Source: JAAFIP01 sp963775085
GTDB taxonomy: Bacteria; Pseudomonadota; Gammaproteobacteria; Burkholderiales; Burkholderiaceae_C
NCBI GenBank assembly: GCA_963775085.1
Contig: CAVZHO010000009.1
Coordinates: forward strand, 1 to 64,000
DNA length: 64,000 bases
Reading direction: 5' to 3'
Position 1 is the stretch's first letter; each line of letters begins with the position of its first letter. Position numbers and translations under genes: made by a program. This document shows, one piece after another, positions 25,553 to 33,007 of this stretch. The notes beneath the pieces were generated by a model. It saw only the letters and a program-made list of their open reading frames with translations, had not been told where the DNA came from and made no database searches.

Positions 25553-27091
25553 ATGCCACTCGCCTCCTCGCTCAGCCCGCCCGCGCCCATTGTGAAAACC
25601 TTTCGTCAGCGTGATTTTGTCGGTTTTTTGCTGGGCCTGCCTTTTTATTGCATGCTGGCTTTGCTGGTGGTTGAAGCCGCCCTGGCCGCGCTCACCACCT
25701 GGCTGGTGATCAAGGCCGGACAAGACCTGGCCAATGAAGATTTTCTCATTGCCGATTTTGGCTGGATCGTGCTGGCGCAGTCCACTTCGTATGTGGTGGG
25801 TGCTATCAGCTGGATCTATGCCGAGCGGGCGGGCTTTAGCGCTTTTGGCCGTTACATGCTGCGCTTTGCCCGCGAAAACCGCAGCGATGCCCGGCTGTTT
25901 GGCGATGCCGTGCAGCGCGAAAAGGTCGAGCCCTTTTTGACCAACGAGGCTTTTCATATTTTCTTTGAAGTGGTCTACGAACTGGAGGCTGACCTCAAGT
26001 TGTTCTTCAGCCTGCTGTTTAACACCATCGTGCTGGGGGTGGCCATCGATGCCGGTCTGCCTGTGGTGTACGGCCTGGCCTTTGTCGCGCTGCTGGCATT
26101 GCAGTACTTTGCCCGCCACTGGCTGGCCAGAACCTATGCCGACAACCAACGCGCCACCAACAGCATGACGGCGCGTACCTACACCGCCTGGGACAACATC
26201 ACCAGTGGCAACCGCTATAACTTTCGCGTCTGGCATGCGGGCTTCAAGCAGCGCCTGCGTGATGCACTGGCCGCGCAAATCCGCGCCATCCTGGCCAAAG
26301 AAGGCGTGGCTGCCGTGGGGGGCATCTTCTCACTGCTGGTGATCTTTGCCTATCTGGCATTTGTGGCTGGCCAGCATACCCAAAACGCCGCCTTGCTGAT
26401 TGCCCTGGCAGCCACCCTGCCCAAACAAATTGAGTTGTCCTACAGCGTGCACAGCCTGGCCTCGGGCTGGAACGACCTGCTGGCGATCTGGACGCGCATG
26501 GCCGGTGCCTGCAACGCCATGCTGCCCCAGGCCGATGCGCAGTTTGCCTCGCGCATCAAGTTCGATCTTTTGCAGCTCAGCTACACGCCGCCCAGCTCGG
26601 GGGTCGTAGCCAGCCACAGCACCGGCCTGCCCTTGGCCAGCTTTGAAGCCGCCTGCGCCTTGCTGCCCCAATTGCAGCGCGGCGTGGTGCAGGTGCGCGG
26701 GGGTAACGGTTCGGGCAAATCCACCTTGCTGGCCGCCCTCAAGCACCATCTGGGCAGCCAGGCCTACTACTGGCCCACCAGCACCAAGCTGGCGTTTGAG
26801 TTTGCCGCCGCCGAGGCGGCGGCTACCGAAGAGGACGACGCCGACGACGATACTGCGCTGGAAGACGACAACGCTGGCGCACCAGGGACCCAAGCCACCA
26901 GCACCGGCTTTTCATCTGGCGAGCGGCAAATCCAGTCGCTCAACGAGATCGTGCGCCAGACCACCGCGCAAATCTATCTGCTAGACGAGTGGGATGCCAA
27001 TCTGGATGCCACCAATCGGGCCAGCGCCCAGCGCCTGATCGACGAGCTGGCCGCGCGCAGCCTGGTGGTAGAAATTTCCCACCGAGGCTAG
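25553..27091 (+). CDS. ABC exporter-like fused permease-ATPase with odd nucleotide-binding domain
   Basis: 512 residues from ATG 25553 (an ATA/ATG-type start at 25496 is possible). The N-terminal half has about five hydrophobic segments (GFLLGLPFYCMLALLVVEAA; LLVIFAYLAFVAGQ). It somewhat resembles SbmA/YojI-like cyclic-peptide transporters, though a family name is not certain. The C-terminal ATPase has Walker A VRGGNGSGKSTLLAAL near residue 385, a reduced signature FSSGERQIQS near 455 and Walker B IYLLDEWDANLD near 475. Between Walker A and the signature, a run of Ala, Glu and Asp replaces the helical domain. It is divergent from the small lysine-rich peptide gene. Confidence 0.75.
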   Translation: MPLASSLSPPAPIVKTFRQRDFVGFLLGLPFYCMLALLVVEAALAALTTWLVIKAGQDLANEDFLIADFGWIVLAQSTSYVVGAISWIYAERAGFSAFGRYMLRFARENRSDARLFGDAVQREKVEPFLTNEAFHIFFEVVYELEADLKLFFSLLFNTIVLGVAIDAGLPVVYGLAFVALLALQYFARHWLARTYADNQRATNSMTARTYTAWDNITSGNRYNFRVWHAGFKQRLRDALAAQIRAILAKEGVAAVGGIFSLLVIFAYLAFVAGQHTQNAALLIALAATLPKQIELSYSVHSLASGWNDLLAIWTRMAGACNAMLPQADAQFASRIKFDLLQLSYTPPSSGVVASHSTGLPLASFEAACALLPQLQRGVVQVRGGNGSGKSTLLAALKHHLGSQAYYWPTSTKLAFEFAAAEAAATEEDDADDDTALEDDNAGAPGTQATSTGFSSGERQIQSLNEIVRQTTAQIYLLDEWDANLDATNRASAQRLIDELAARSLVVEISHRG

Positions 27092-27115
27092 GCTTTTTTT
27101 TCAGGAAATAATCGA

Positions 27116-28303
27116 GTGACTACCATTACCCGCACCCAAGTGTGCATCATCGGCGCAGGCCCTGCTGGCCTATTGCTGGGCGCGCTCCTGCATAAGGCGG
27201 GCATAGATCACCTGGTCGTCGAGCGGCAAAGTGGCGACTACGTGTTGGGCCGCATTCGTGCCGGCATTTTGGAGCAGACCACCGTCGATGCCCTGCACTA
27301 CGCGGGCGTAGGCCTGGGTGTGCAAACCCATGGCCATATCCACAACCATATCGAGCTGGTCTTCAACGGCCAGCGCCACGCCATCGAGCTGAGCAGTCGC
27401 ACTGGCGGTAAAGCGGTGACCGCCTACGGTCAAACCGAAGTGACCCATGACCTGATGGAGCACCGTACATCGGTCGGCCGCGCTACCGTGTACGAAGCCA
27501 AAGACGTGAGCCTGCACGAGTTTGACTCGAGCAAGCCCGTGGTGCGCTACGTAAAAAACGGCGTAGCCCACGAAGTGCAGTGCGACTTTATCGCTGGCTG
27601 CGACGGCTTTCACGGCATCAGCCGCGCCAGCGTGCCGGCCGCCAGCATCACCGAATTCCATAAAGACTACCCGTTCGGCTGGCTGGGCGTGCTGGCCGAT
27701 GTGCCGCCCGTGTCGCCGCACGCCATCATCTACGGCAACAGCGCGCGCGGCTTCTCGCTGTGCAGCATGCGCAGCCTGACGCGCAGCCGCTACTACGTGC
27801 AGTGCCCTATGACCGACCAGGTTGCCGACTGGAGCGACGAGCGCTTTTGGACCGAGCTGAAACTGCGCCTGGACGAAGACACGGCTTCCCGCATCATCAC
27901 CGGCCCCAGTATCGAAAAAAGCATCGCCCCACTGCGCAGCTTTGTCGCCGAGCCGATGCGTTTTGGCAGGCTGTTCTTGGCCGGAGACGCCGCCCACATC
28001 GTGCCGCCCACCGGAGCCAAGGGTCTGAACCTGGCCGCCAGCGATGTGAAGATGCTGTATGAGGCCTTCACCGACTACTACACCGGCAAGTCCGAGTCTG
28101 CCATCAACGGCTACAGTGCACGCGCGCTGGCCAAGGTCTGGCGCGTCGAGCGCTTTAGCTGGTGGCTCACCACCCTGATGCACCGCTTCCCCGACAGCGC
28201 AGGCTTTGGCCAGAAGATGCAGGAAGCCGAGCTGTCCTACCTGATGAGTTCCGAGGCCGCGCAGACCATGCTGGCAGAAAATTACGTAGGCCTGCGAGGC
28301 TAG
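27116..28303 (+). CDS. pobA: 4-Hydroxybenzoate 3-monooxygenase PobA
   Basis: FAD enzyme that hydroxylates 4-hydroxybenzoate to protocatechuate with NADPH. 395 residues, the exact family size. The N-terminal FAD fold is IIGAGPAGLLLGALLHKAGI near residue 9, RIRAGILEQTTVDAL is the substrate-side motif near 44, and the FAD ribityl motif LFLAGDAAHIVPPTGAKGLN is near 283. The start is GTG 27116 with CAGGAAA ahead. It ends 82 bp before the next CoA-transferase gene, with a short palindrome between. No pobR or protocatechuate genes are adjacent. Confidence 0.95.
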   Translation: MTTITRTQVCIIGAGPAGLLLGALLHKAGIDHLVVERQSGDYVLGRIRAGILEQTTVDALHYAGVGLGVQTHGHIHNHIELVFNGQRHAIELSSRTGGKAVTAYGQTEVTHDLMEHRTSVGRATVYEAKDVSLHEFDSSKPVVRYVKNGVAHEVQCDFIAGCDGFHGISRASVPAASITEFHKDYPFGWLGVLADVPPVSPHAIIYGNSARGFSLCSMRSLTRSRYYVQCPMTDQVADWSDERFWTELKLRLDEDTASRIITGPSIEKSIAPLRSFVAEPMRFGRLFLAGDAAHIVPPTGAKGLNLAASDVKMLYEAFTDYYTGKSESAINGYSARALAKVWRVERFSWWLTTLMHRFPDSAGFGQKMQEAELSYLMSSEAAQTMLAENYVGLRG

Positions 28304-28326
28304 CGCCATTTGCGCACGCTATACAT

Positions 28327-28365
28327 TACATAGCTGCTAACGTCCTATTGACGTGGACTACAGGC
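28327..28365. repeat. Short TAGCTGCTTACGTCC-type palindrome
   Basis: TAGCTGCTAACGTCC, loop, GTGGACTACAGGC. The copy is intact and lies between pobA and the second CoA-transferase gene. Confidence 0.7.
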
Positions 28366-28385
28366 TGATTTAGCAGATAAATCTC

Positions 28386-29315
28386 ATGAAAACAGCACAC
28401 CATCCTTCTAACCAGCCCATTCAAGCCCTGCACGGCGTGCGCATTGTCAGCCTGGCCCTGAACCTGCCCGGCCCTGCCGCCCTGATGCGCCTGCACGCCA
28501 TGGGCGCGCAGTGCACCAAGGTCGAGGGCCCCGCTGGTGACCCCATGGGGCACTACAACGCCGCAGCCTATGCGCAGTTGCACGAAGGGGTGCAGCACCT
28601 CACGCTCGACCTGAAAACCGCGCCCCAACTGGCCGCACTGCACGCCCAACTGGCCCACACCCACATCCTGCTCACCTCGTTTCGCCCCTCTGCGCTGGCC
28701 AAACTGGGCTTGGACTGGGAAAACATCCAGCACGCCCACCCGCAGCTCAGCATGGTCTGCATCGTCGGCAGCCCCGGCAGCCGCGCCGAAGAGCCCGGCC
28801 ATGATTTAACCTACCTGGCCGAACACGGCCTGGTCACAGGCACCGAGCTGCCCGCCACGCTCTACGCCGACATGGCGGGTAGCCTGATCGCCGTAGAGGC
28901 CGTGCTGCAAGCCGTGCTGCTCCAGCGTGCCCAGCCCGGCGCACCCCGCGCGGGCAGCTACCACGAGGTGGCCCTGGCCAGCGCCGCCGCCTACCTGGCC
29001 CTGCCCCGCAGCTGGGGCCTGACCCAGCCCAGCGGGGCCGTCGGTGGCGCGCATGCGGGCTACCGCATCCACCCCTGCCAGAATGGCCGCGTGGCCGTCG
29101 CCGCGCTGGAGCCGCACTTTGCCGCTGCCCTGTGCCGCGTGGCCGGCATCGCCCCGGTAGAGCGCAACACCCTGCTGCACAGCGCCACCCACCAGGCGCT
29201 GGCCAGCTTCTTTGCCGCCCACACCTGCCAGCAGCTAACCCAACTGGCCGCAGCGCATGATATCCCCCTGTTTTGCATGCCGAATACGCCTGTAGTCCCC
29301 GTCGACAGGACATAA
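28386..29315 (+). CDS. Family III CoA transferase (CaiB-like), C-terminus formed by a repeat
   Basis: 309 residues. The family III fold is seen from GVRIVSLALNLPGPAALMRL near residue 17, QCTKVEGPAGDPMGHY near 45 and ILLTSFRPSALAKLGLDW near 98. It is shorter than classical members (near 400) but matches alpha-methylacyl-CoA racemase-like short forms. The last residues (PVVPVDRT) and the stop are encoded by the short palindrome at 29289-29325, so the native end has probably been replaced. Loss of function is possible. It follows pobA in the same direction. Confidence 0.75.
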   Translation: MKTAHHPSNQPIQALHGVRIVSLALNLPGPAALMRLHAMGAQCTKVEGPAGDPMGHYNAAAYAQLHEGVQHLTLDLKTAPQLAALHAQLAHTHILLTSFRPSALAKLGLDWENIQHAHPQLSMVCIVGSPGSRAEEPGHDLTYLAEHGLVTGTELPATLYADMAGSLIAVEAVLQAVLLQRAQPGAPRAGSYHEVALASAAAYLALPRSWGLTQPSGAVGGAHAGYRIHPCQNGRVAVAALEPHFAAALCRVAGIAPVERNTLLHSATHQALASFFAAHTCQQLTQLAAAHDIPLFCMPNTPVVPVDRT

Positions 29316-29325
29316 GCAGCTATCA
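29289..29325. repeat. Short TAGCTGCTTACGTCC-type palindrome overlapping a gene end
   Basis: CTGTAGTCCCC, GTCGACAGGAC, ATAAGCAGCTAT: inverse orientation of the family consensus. It supplies the TAA stop of the CoA-transferase gene. Confidence 0.7.
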
Positions 29326-29503
29326 GATACAGAGCGCCTGTAACTAGCCGCAAAGCGATGCAGGCGCGCAAAGTGTCTGCCGTCTATGTAAGCCGTCAGC
29401 TCCCCACCCGCAGTTGGCACGCGCGTGACGGATGCCACACCACCCCCGCCTGGAGTCGTGCTACAAACGCGTATTCACTTTTTTCTTACAAGGACCGCTT
29501 ACC

Positions 29504-29743
29504 ATGACCGCTAAGTTTCAAAAAAATAAGGCCCAGATGGACGAGCTGCTGGCGCTGGCCAAGCAGGTCAATATGCCGGTGCGCGAGATGCTGCTGTCCG
29601 ACGAGCACTTCGAAGCCTCCAGCGCCATCTTCTACAAAGGCATGCCCAAACTCGTGCGCATGACCATGAACGCCACCAAGTTCAAAACCTTCTACCAAAA
29701 CAACCGCGAAAAAATCGTCAACGACATGTTTCCGGCGCCTTAG
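29504..29743 (+). CDS. Conserved small protein, unknown function (79 aa)
   Basis: The ATG at 29504 has AAGGACC at good distance; an in-frame start at 29432 lacks one. The protein is helical and basic, with AQMDELLALAKQVNMPVREM and then KLVRMTMNATKFKTFYQNNR. It has no signal peptide, membrane segment or cysteine. I do not recognise the family. It stands alone between two short gaps. Confidence 0.65.
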   Translation: MTAKFQKNKAQMDELLALAKQVNMPVREMLLSDEHFEASSAIFYKGMPKLVRMTMNATKFKTFYQNNREKIVNDMFPAP

Positions 29744-29824
29744 GGTAAGCCACCATGCGACTTCTATTAACTTAACCATACACTAAGAAACAAGTTAAGA
29801 CCCCATAAATCTCCCTCCCGTCCC

Positions 29825-30613
29825 ATGAAGCGCCGCGCTCCTGTTGCATCTGCCACCCTAGGGTGCTGCGCCGCTTTACTCACCCTGGCTACGGGCTGCA
29901 CCAGCATCACACCGGGCGGCACCAGCGCGCCAAGCACTCCCCAGGATGCACCCAAAACCGTAGCAAGCCACCAATCCCTGGCATGGACTAACGGCCAAAT
30001 ATGGCAAACTTATCACCTGCCGGGCAAACGGCCTACACTGTTTAGCCAGGTGCCCATGGACGGGCGCCACGCGGTGCTGGCGGTGGCGGACAGCTCGGCC
30101 AGCCTGCTACGCCAACAGGTTCGCATCCCCAGCAACTCGCTTCAAAACCTCAGGTTTTCCTGGAAGGTGCCGCAGTTGATTGCAGCGGCCGACATGGCGC
30201 AGCGCGATGGAGACGACTCGCCGGTGCGCGTGGTGCTGACCTTTGAAGGCAACCGGGCCAATTGGTCGGCCAAAAACGCCATGCTGTCCGAACTGAGCCT
30301 GACGCTGACGGGCGAAGAGCTGCCCTATGCCACGCTGATGTATGTGTGGTGCAACCAGCGCGCGCCGGGCAGCATCATCCACAACCCGCGCACCGACCGG
30401 ATTCGCAAAATGGTGGTCGAGTCGGGCGGTAAAAACCTCAACCAATGGCTGGATTACGAGCGCAATATCCAGGCCGACTTTGAACGCGCCTTTGGCGAAG
30501 CGCCCGGCGCACTCGTGGGCGTGGCGTTGATGACCGACAGCGACAACACCCGCAGCAAAACCCGTGCCTACTACGGGCCCATTTCCATGCGAACATTCGC
30601 TGCGGCGCGCTAA
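29825..30613 (+). CDS. DUF3047 lipoprotein
   Basis: 262 residues. The N-terminal lipoprotein signal is CCAALLTLATGCTSITPGG, lipobox ATGC at about residue 24. The rest is the DUF3047 domain: LRFSWKVPQL near 105, VVLTFEGNR near 130, YATLMYVWCNQRAPGSIIHN near 162 and SKTRAYYGPISM at the end. Its biochemical role is unknown; it is expected at the outer membrane or periplasm. The 3' end overlaps the convergent MFS gene by 4 bp. Confidence 0.85.
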   Translation: MKRRAPVASATLGCCAALLTLATGCTSITPGGTSAPSTPQDAPKTVASHQSLAWTNGQIWQTYHLPGKRPTLFSQVPMDGRHAVLAVADSSASLLRQQVRIPSNSLQNLRFSWKVPQLIAAADMAQRDGDDSPVRVVLTFEGNRANWSAKNAMLSELSLTLTGEELPYATLMYVWCNQRAPGSIIHNPRTDRIRKMVVESGGKNLNQWLDYERNIQADFERAFGEAPGALVGVALMTDSDNTRSKTRAYYGPISMRTFAAAR

Positions 30614-31911
30614 GCCGTCTGCCCCGCCGCTGCCCTGCCCCGCGCTACGTCAACGCGCATCAAGATCACCAGCCCCACCACAAACAGCACCGCCGTAGAG
30701 GCAATGGCGATGCGCTGGTTGCCGCCGGTAGCCCAGGTGATGGCACCGTAGCTCAGTGGCCCCACGATGCTGGCCAGCCGGGTGGCAAAGGTCCAGAGTC
30801 CAAAAAATTCGCCCAACTGCCTGGGCGGTGCAAACAGGCCCGCCAGCGCGCGCCCGGCCGACTGGCTGCTGCCCATGCAGGCCCCGGCAATGGCGGCGGC
30901 GTACCAAAAACCGCCTTTGGTGGTGGTGATGGCGGCGATGATGCAGGTGGCCACCCAGCCCACCAGGGTGATGCCCAGCGCCAGCTTGTGGCCCACCCGG
31001 TCTTGCAGGTAGCCGCAGCCAAAGGCCCCGGCGGCAGCGGCGATGTTGAGGACAAAAATCAGCACCATGGTTTCTTGCTGTTTGAAGCCAATCACCTGCT
31101 CGGCGTAGATGGCCGCCAGGGTAATGGCCACCGCCACGCCGCCCTGGTAAAACACGGCGCACAGCAGCAGCCACATGAAGTCCTGGTAATGCCGGGCTTG
31201 CTGGTAGGTGGCCTTGAGCTGCATTAAAGAGGCCTTTACACCGCTTTCGCTGTGCGTCGAGGGCCTGGGTACCGCCCGCTCTTTCAACAGCTTAAACGTC
31301 ACGCAGGCCGCTGCGCCGTAGATCACGGCGGTGATCAGCATCGTGACGGGGACAAAGCTGTCGGCCTTGATGCCCTGCTGTCCCGCCCAGATGACGTAGC
31401 CCAGGCAAATACCCAGCGCCAGCATGCCGCCAAAGTAGCCAAAGCTCCAGCCCCAGCCGCTCACCTTGCCCATGCCGCCGGGCGTGGCCAGCTCGGGCAA
31501 AAACGCGGCCGTGAGCGATTCGCCATAGCTGAAAAAAGTGTTGGAGATCACGATCAGCACAAAAGCCAGCGCGACACTGCCCGGCCCGGCAAAGGCCAGC
31601 GCAGCAGTAGACAATACGCAGCCGGCGGTAAACCACATGAGCAGCTTTTTCTTGGCGGCGCGCAGGTCGGCATAGGCACCCAGGCTGGGCATGGTCAGCA
31701 TGACGATGGCGTAGGAGATGCTCAGCGCCAGCGTCCACGCAAAGGTCGCCCACTCGGCCCCTTTGGCGATACCACCCACAAAGTAGGCGGCAAACACCGC
31801 CGTGATAACCACCGTGGTGTAGCCCGAGTTGGCAAAGTCGTACATGGCCCAGCCAAAGACCTCGCGTTTTTTGACACCCGGGTTCAGGGCATCTTGGCTG
31901 AACAGCGCCAT
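30610..31911 (-). CDS. UMF1-family MFS transporter (Atg22-like)
   Basis: 433 residues with about 12 membrane segments. The N-terminus VFGWAMYDFANSGYTTVVIT is the UMF1/Atg22 signature. MPSLGAYADLRAAKKKLLMW near residue 75 is the MFS loop 2-3 motif, and GYLQDRVGHKLALGITLVG near 300 is its repeat in the second half. The substrate is unknown (amino-acid-like compounds are proposed for the family). It starts 3 bp after the upstream gene's stop on the same strand, so co-transcription is likely. Confidence 0.88.
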   Translation of the reverse strand: MALFSQDALNPGVKKREVFGWAMYDFANSGYTTVVITAVFAAYFVGGIAKGAEWATFAWTLALSISYAIVMLTMPSLGAYADLRAAKKKLLMWFTAGCVLSTAALAFAGPGSVALAFVLIVISNTFFSYGESLTAAFLPELATPGGMGKVSGWGWSFGYFGGMLALGICLGYVIWAGQQGIKADSFVPVTMLITAVIYGAAACVTFKLLKERAVPRPSTHSESGVKASLMQLKATYQQARHYQDFMWLLLCAVFYQGGVAVAITLAAIYAEQVIGFKQQETMVLIFVLNIAAAAGAFGCGYLQDRVGHKLALGITLVGWVATCIIAAITTTKGGFWYAAAIAGACMGSSQSAGRALAGLFAPPRQLGEFFGLWTFATRLASIVGPLSYGAITWATGGNQRIAIASTAVLFVVGLVILMRVDVARGRAAAGQTA

Positions 31912-31914
31912 GGA

Positions 31915-32550
31915 TCAGTGCAGATGGCGTGGTTTGCGGCCACCGTGCCCACCAGCACCTCCACCCGCTCCGCGCGGTGGACGGCCCACTTGCAGCGAGT
32001 TGACCAGGGCATCAAAACGCTGGGTAAACAGCTTGTCCACCTCGGTGATGATGCCCTGCATTTCCGCGCGGTCAAAATGGCGCTCCACCACGGACATTAC
32101 GTCTTCCACCAGCATGTCGCGCTGCACCTGCATGATGTCGCCCGGCGTGGGGCCGACAAACAGCATCAGGAAGTCGTCACGTGACTCGGCCTCGTCGTCG
32201 CCCTCATCGTCCTCGTCCTCGTCGTCAAACTCGGTGTCGTAAATGCTGACCTCAATCGCTGCGCCGGCCGAGGCCAGCTCGTTCAGCCCCATGCACATCT
32301 CTTCAAGAGCCTGGCGGATATCTTCGTCGGCTGGCACGGTCCAGCACATATGCAGCACATGCGCCTTGGCATCCATGCGCAGGCCCGGCTCTTCCTCATA
32401 GGAGCTGGCCGCGCCCTTGGCCATGGACTTGGCCCCCGCATACGACCACAGGGGCTTGAGCGCCTCTTCCAGCTGCGCAAAAGTAACGTCGGCGCGCAAA
32501 GGCACATCGCCATGCACGTGGATTTCAAAGGGTAGGGAATTCGATGACAT
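31915..32550 (-). CDS. Conserved acidic hypothetical protein
   Basis: 211 residues from ATG 32550 (MSSNSLPFEIHVHGDVPLRA). The frame extends upstream into the tRNA-Leu gene, so the longer start is rejected. The central acidic run FDDEDEDDEGDDEAESRDDF is followed by LMLFVGPTPGDIMQVQRDML and a helical segment. The C-terminus is Gly/Arg/His-rich (RGAGGGAGGHGG). It resembles a conserved Burkholderiales family (possibly DUF6806). No enzymatic motif is seen. A hexanucleotide tandem repeat lies 25 bp upstream of the start. Confidence 0.75.
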   Translation of the reverse strand: MSSNSLPFEIHVHGDVPLRADVTFAQLEEALKPLWSYAGAKSMAKGAASSYEEEPGLRMDAKAHVLHMCWTVPADEDIRQALEEMCMGLNELASAGAAIEVSIYDTEFDDEDEDDEGDDEAESRDDFLMLFVGPTPGDIMQVQRDMLVEDVMSVVERHFDRAEMQGIITEVDKLFTQRFDALVNSLQVGRPPRGAGGGAGGHGGRKPRHLH

Positions 32551-32574
32551 AAGTAGAGTGTAGTGCGACTGCGC

Positions 32575-32610
32575 GCAAGTGCAAGTGCAAGTGCAAGTGC
32601 AAGTGCAAGT
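32575..32610. repeat. Hexanucleotide microsatellite (GCAAGT)6
   Basis: Six perfect GCAAGT units followed by GTGTGC. It lies between tRNA-Leu and the start codon of the acidic hypothetical protein, in its 5' untranslated or promoter region. Confidence 0.9.
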
Positions 32611-32628
32611 GTGTGCGGCATCCCACCA

Positions 32629-32721
32629 TGGTGCCTGAGACCGGAATCGAACCGGTACGCCCGCTATGAACGAAGCGGCGGATTTTAAGTCCGCTGTGTC
32701 TACCAATTCCACCACTCAGGC
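32629..32721 (-). tRNA. tRNA-Leu (anticodon UAA)
   Basis: The acceptor arms GCCTGAG/CTCAGGC pair, the CCA end is encoded, GGTTCGATTCC is the T arm, the anticodon stem-loop reads GGACTTAAAATCC, and there is a long variable arm. 93 nt including CCA. Confidence 0.95.
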
Positions 32722-32747
32722 TGACACACACTGTGCTGATTGTCAAA

Positions 32748-32780
32748 CAAAAATGCCCCGCAAGGGTGACTTACGGGGCA
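32748..32780 (-). terminator. Rho-independent terminator after tRNA-Cys
   Basis: On the minus strand TGCCCCG pairs with CGGGGCA across a 13-base loop and is followed by TTTTTG. Confidence 0.7.
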
Positions 32781-32788
32781 AATATTTA

Positions 32789-32862
32789 TGGAGGCGCGGC
32801 CCAGAGTCGAACTGGGCTAACCGGATTTGCAATCCGGGGCATAACCGATTTGCTACCGCGCC
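32789..32862 (-). tRNA. tRNA-Cys (anticodon GCA)
   Basis: The acceptor GGCGCGG/CCGCGCC with encoded CCA, the anticodon stem-loop CCGGATTGCAAATCCGG and the T arm AGTTCGACTCT. 74 nt. Confidence 0.95.
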
Positions 32863-32865
32863 ATA

Positions 32866-32897
32866 CAAAAAAGGGAAGCGTGGGCTTCCCTTTTTTA
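32866..32897 (-). terminator. Stem-loop between tRNA-Gly and tRNA-Cys
   Basis: AAAAAAGGGAAGC and GCTTCCCTTTTTT form a 13-bp A/T-flanked stem, able to terminate or process the tRNA-Gly transcript. Confidence 0.65.
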
Positions 32898-32902
32898 AAA
32901 AA

Positions 32903-32978
32903 TGGAGCGGGAAAAGAGTCTCGAACTCTCGACCTCAACCTTGGCAAGGTTGCGCTCTACCAACTGAGCTATTCCCGC
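32903..32978 (-). tRNA. tRNA-Gly (anticodon GCC)
   Basis: The acceptor GCGGGAA/TTCCCGC with encoded CCA, the D arm AGCTCAGTTGGTAGAGC, the anticodon loop CTTGCCAAG and the T arm AGTTCGAGACT. 76 nt. It lies 29 bp after the lon stop in the same direction. Confidence 0.95.
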
Positions 32979-33007
32979 GTTACAGGCTGAATTATAGCAG
33001 AAGTTTT

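Noticed and set aside
32575..32610. GCAAGT tract as part of a CRISPR array
   Set aside because: Units are 6 bp with no spacers; it is a simple microsatellite.
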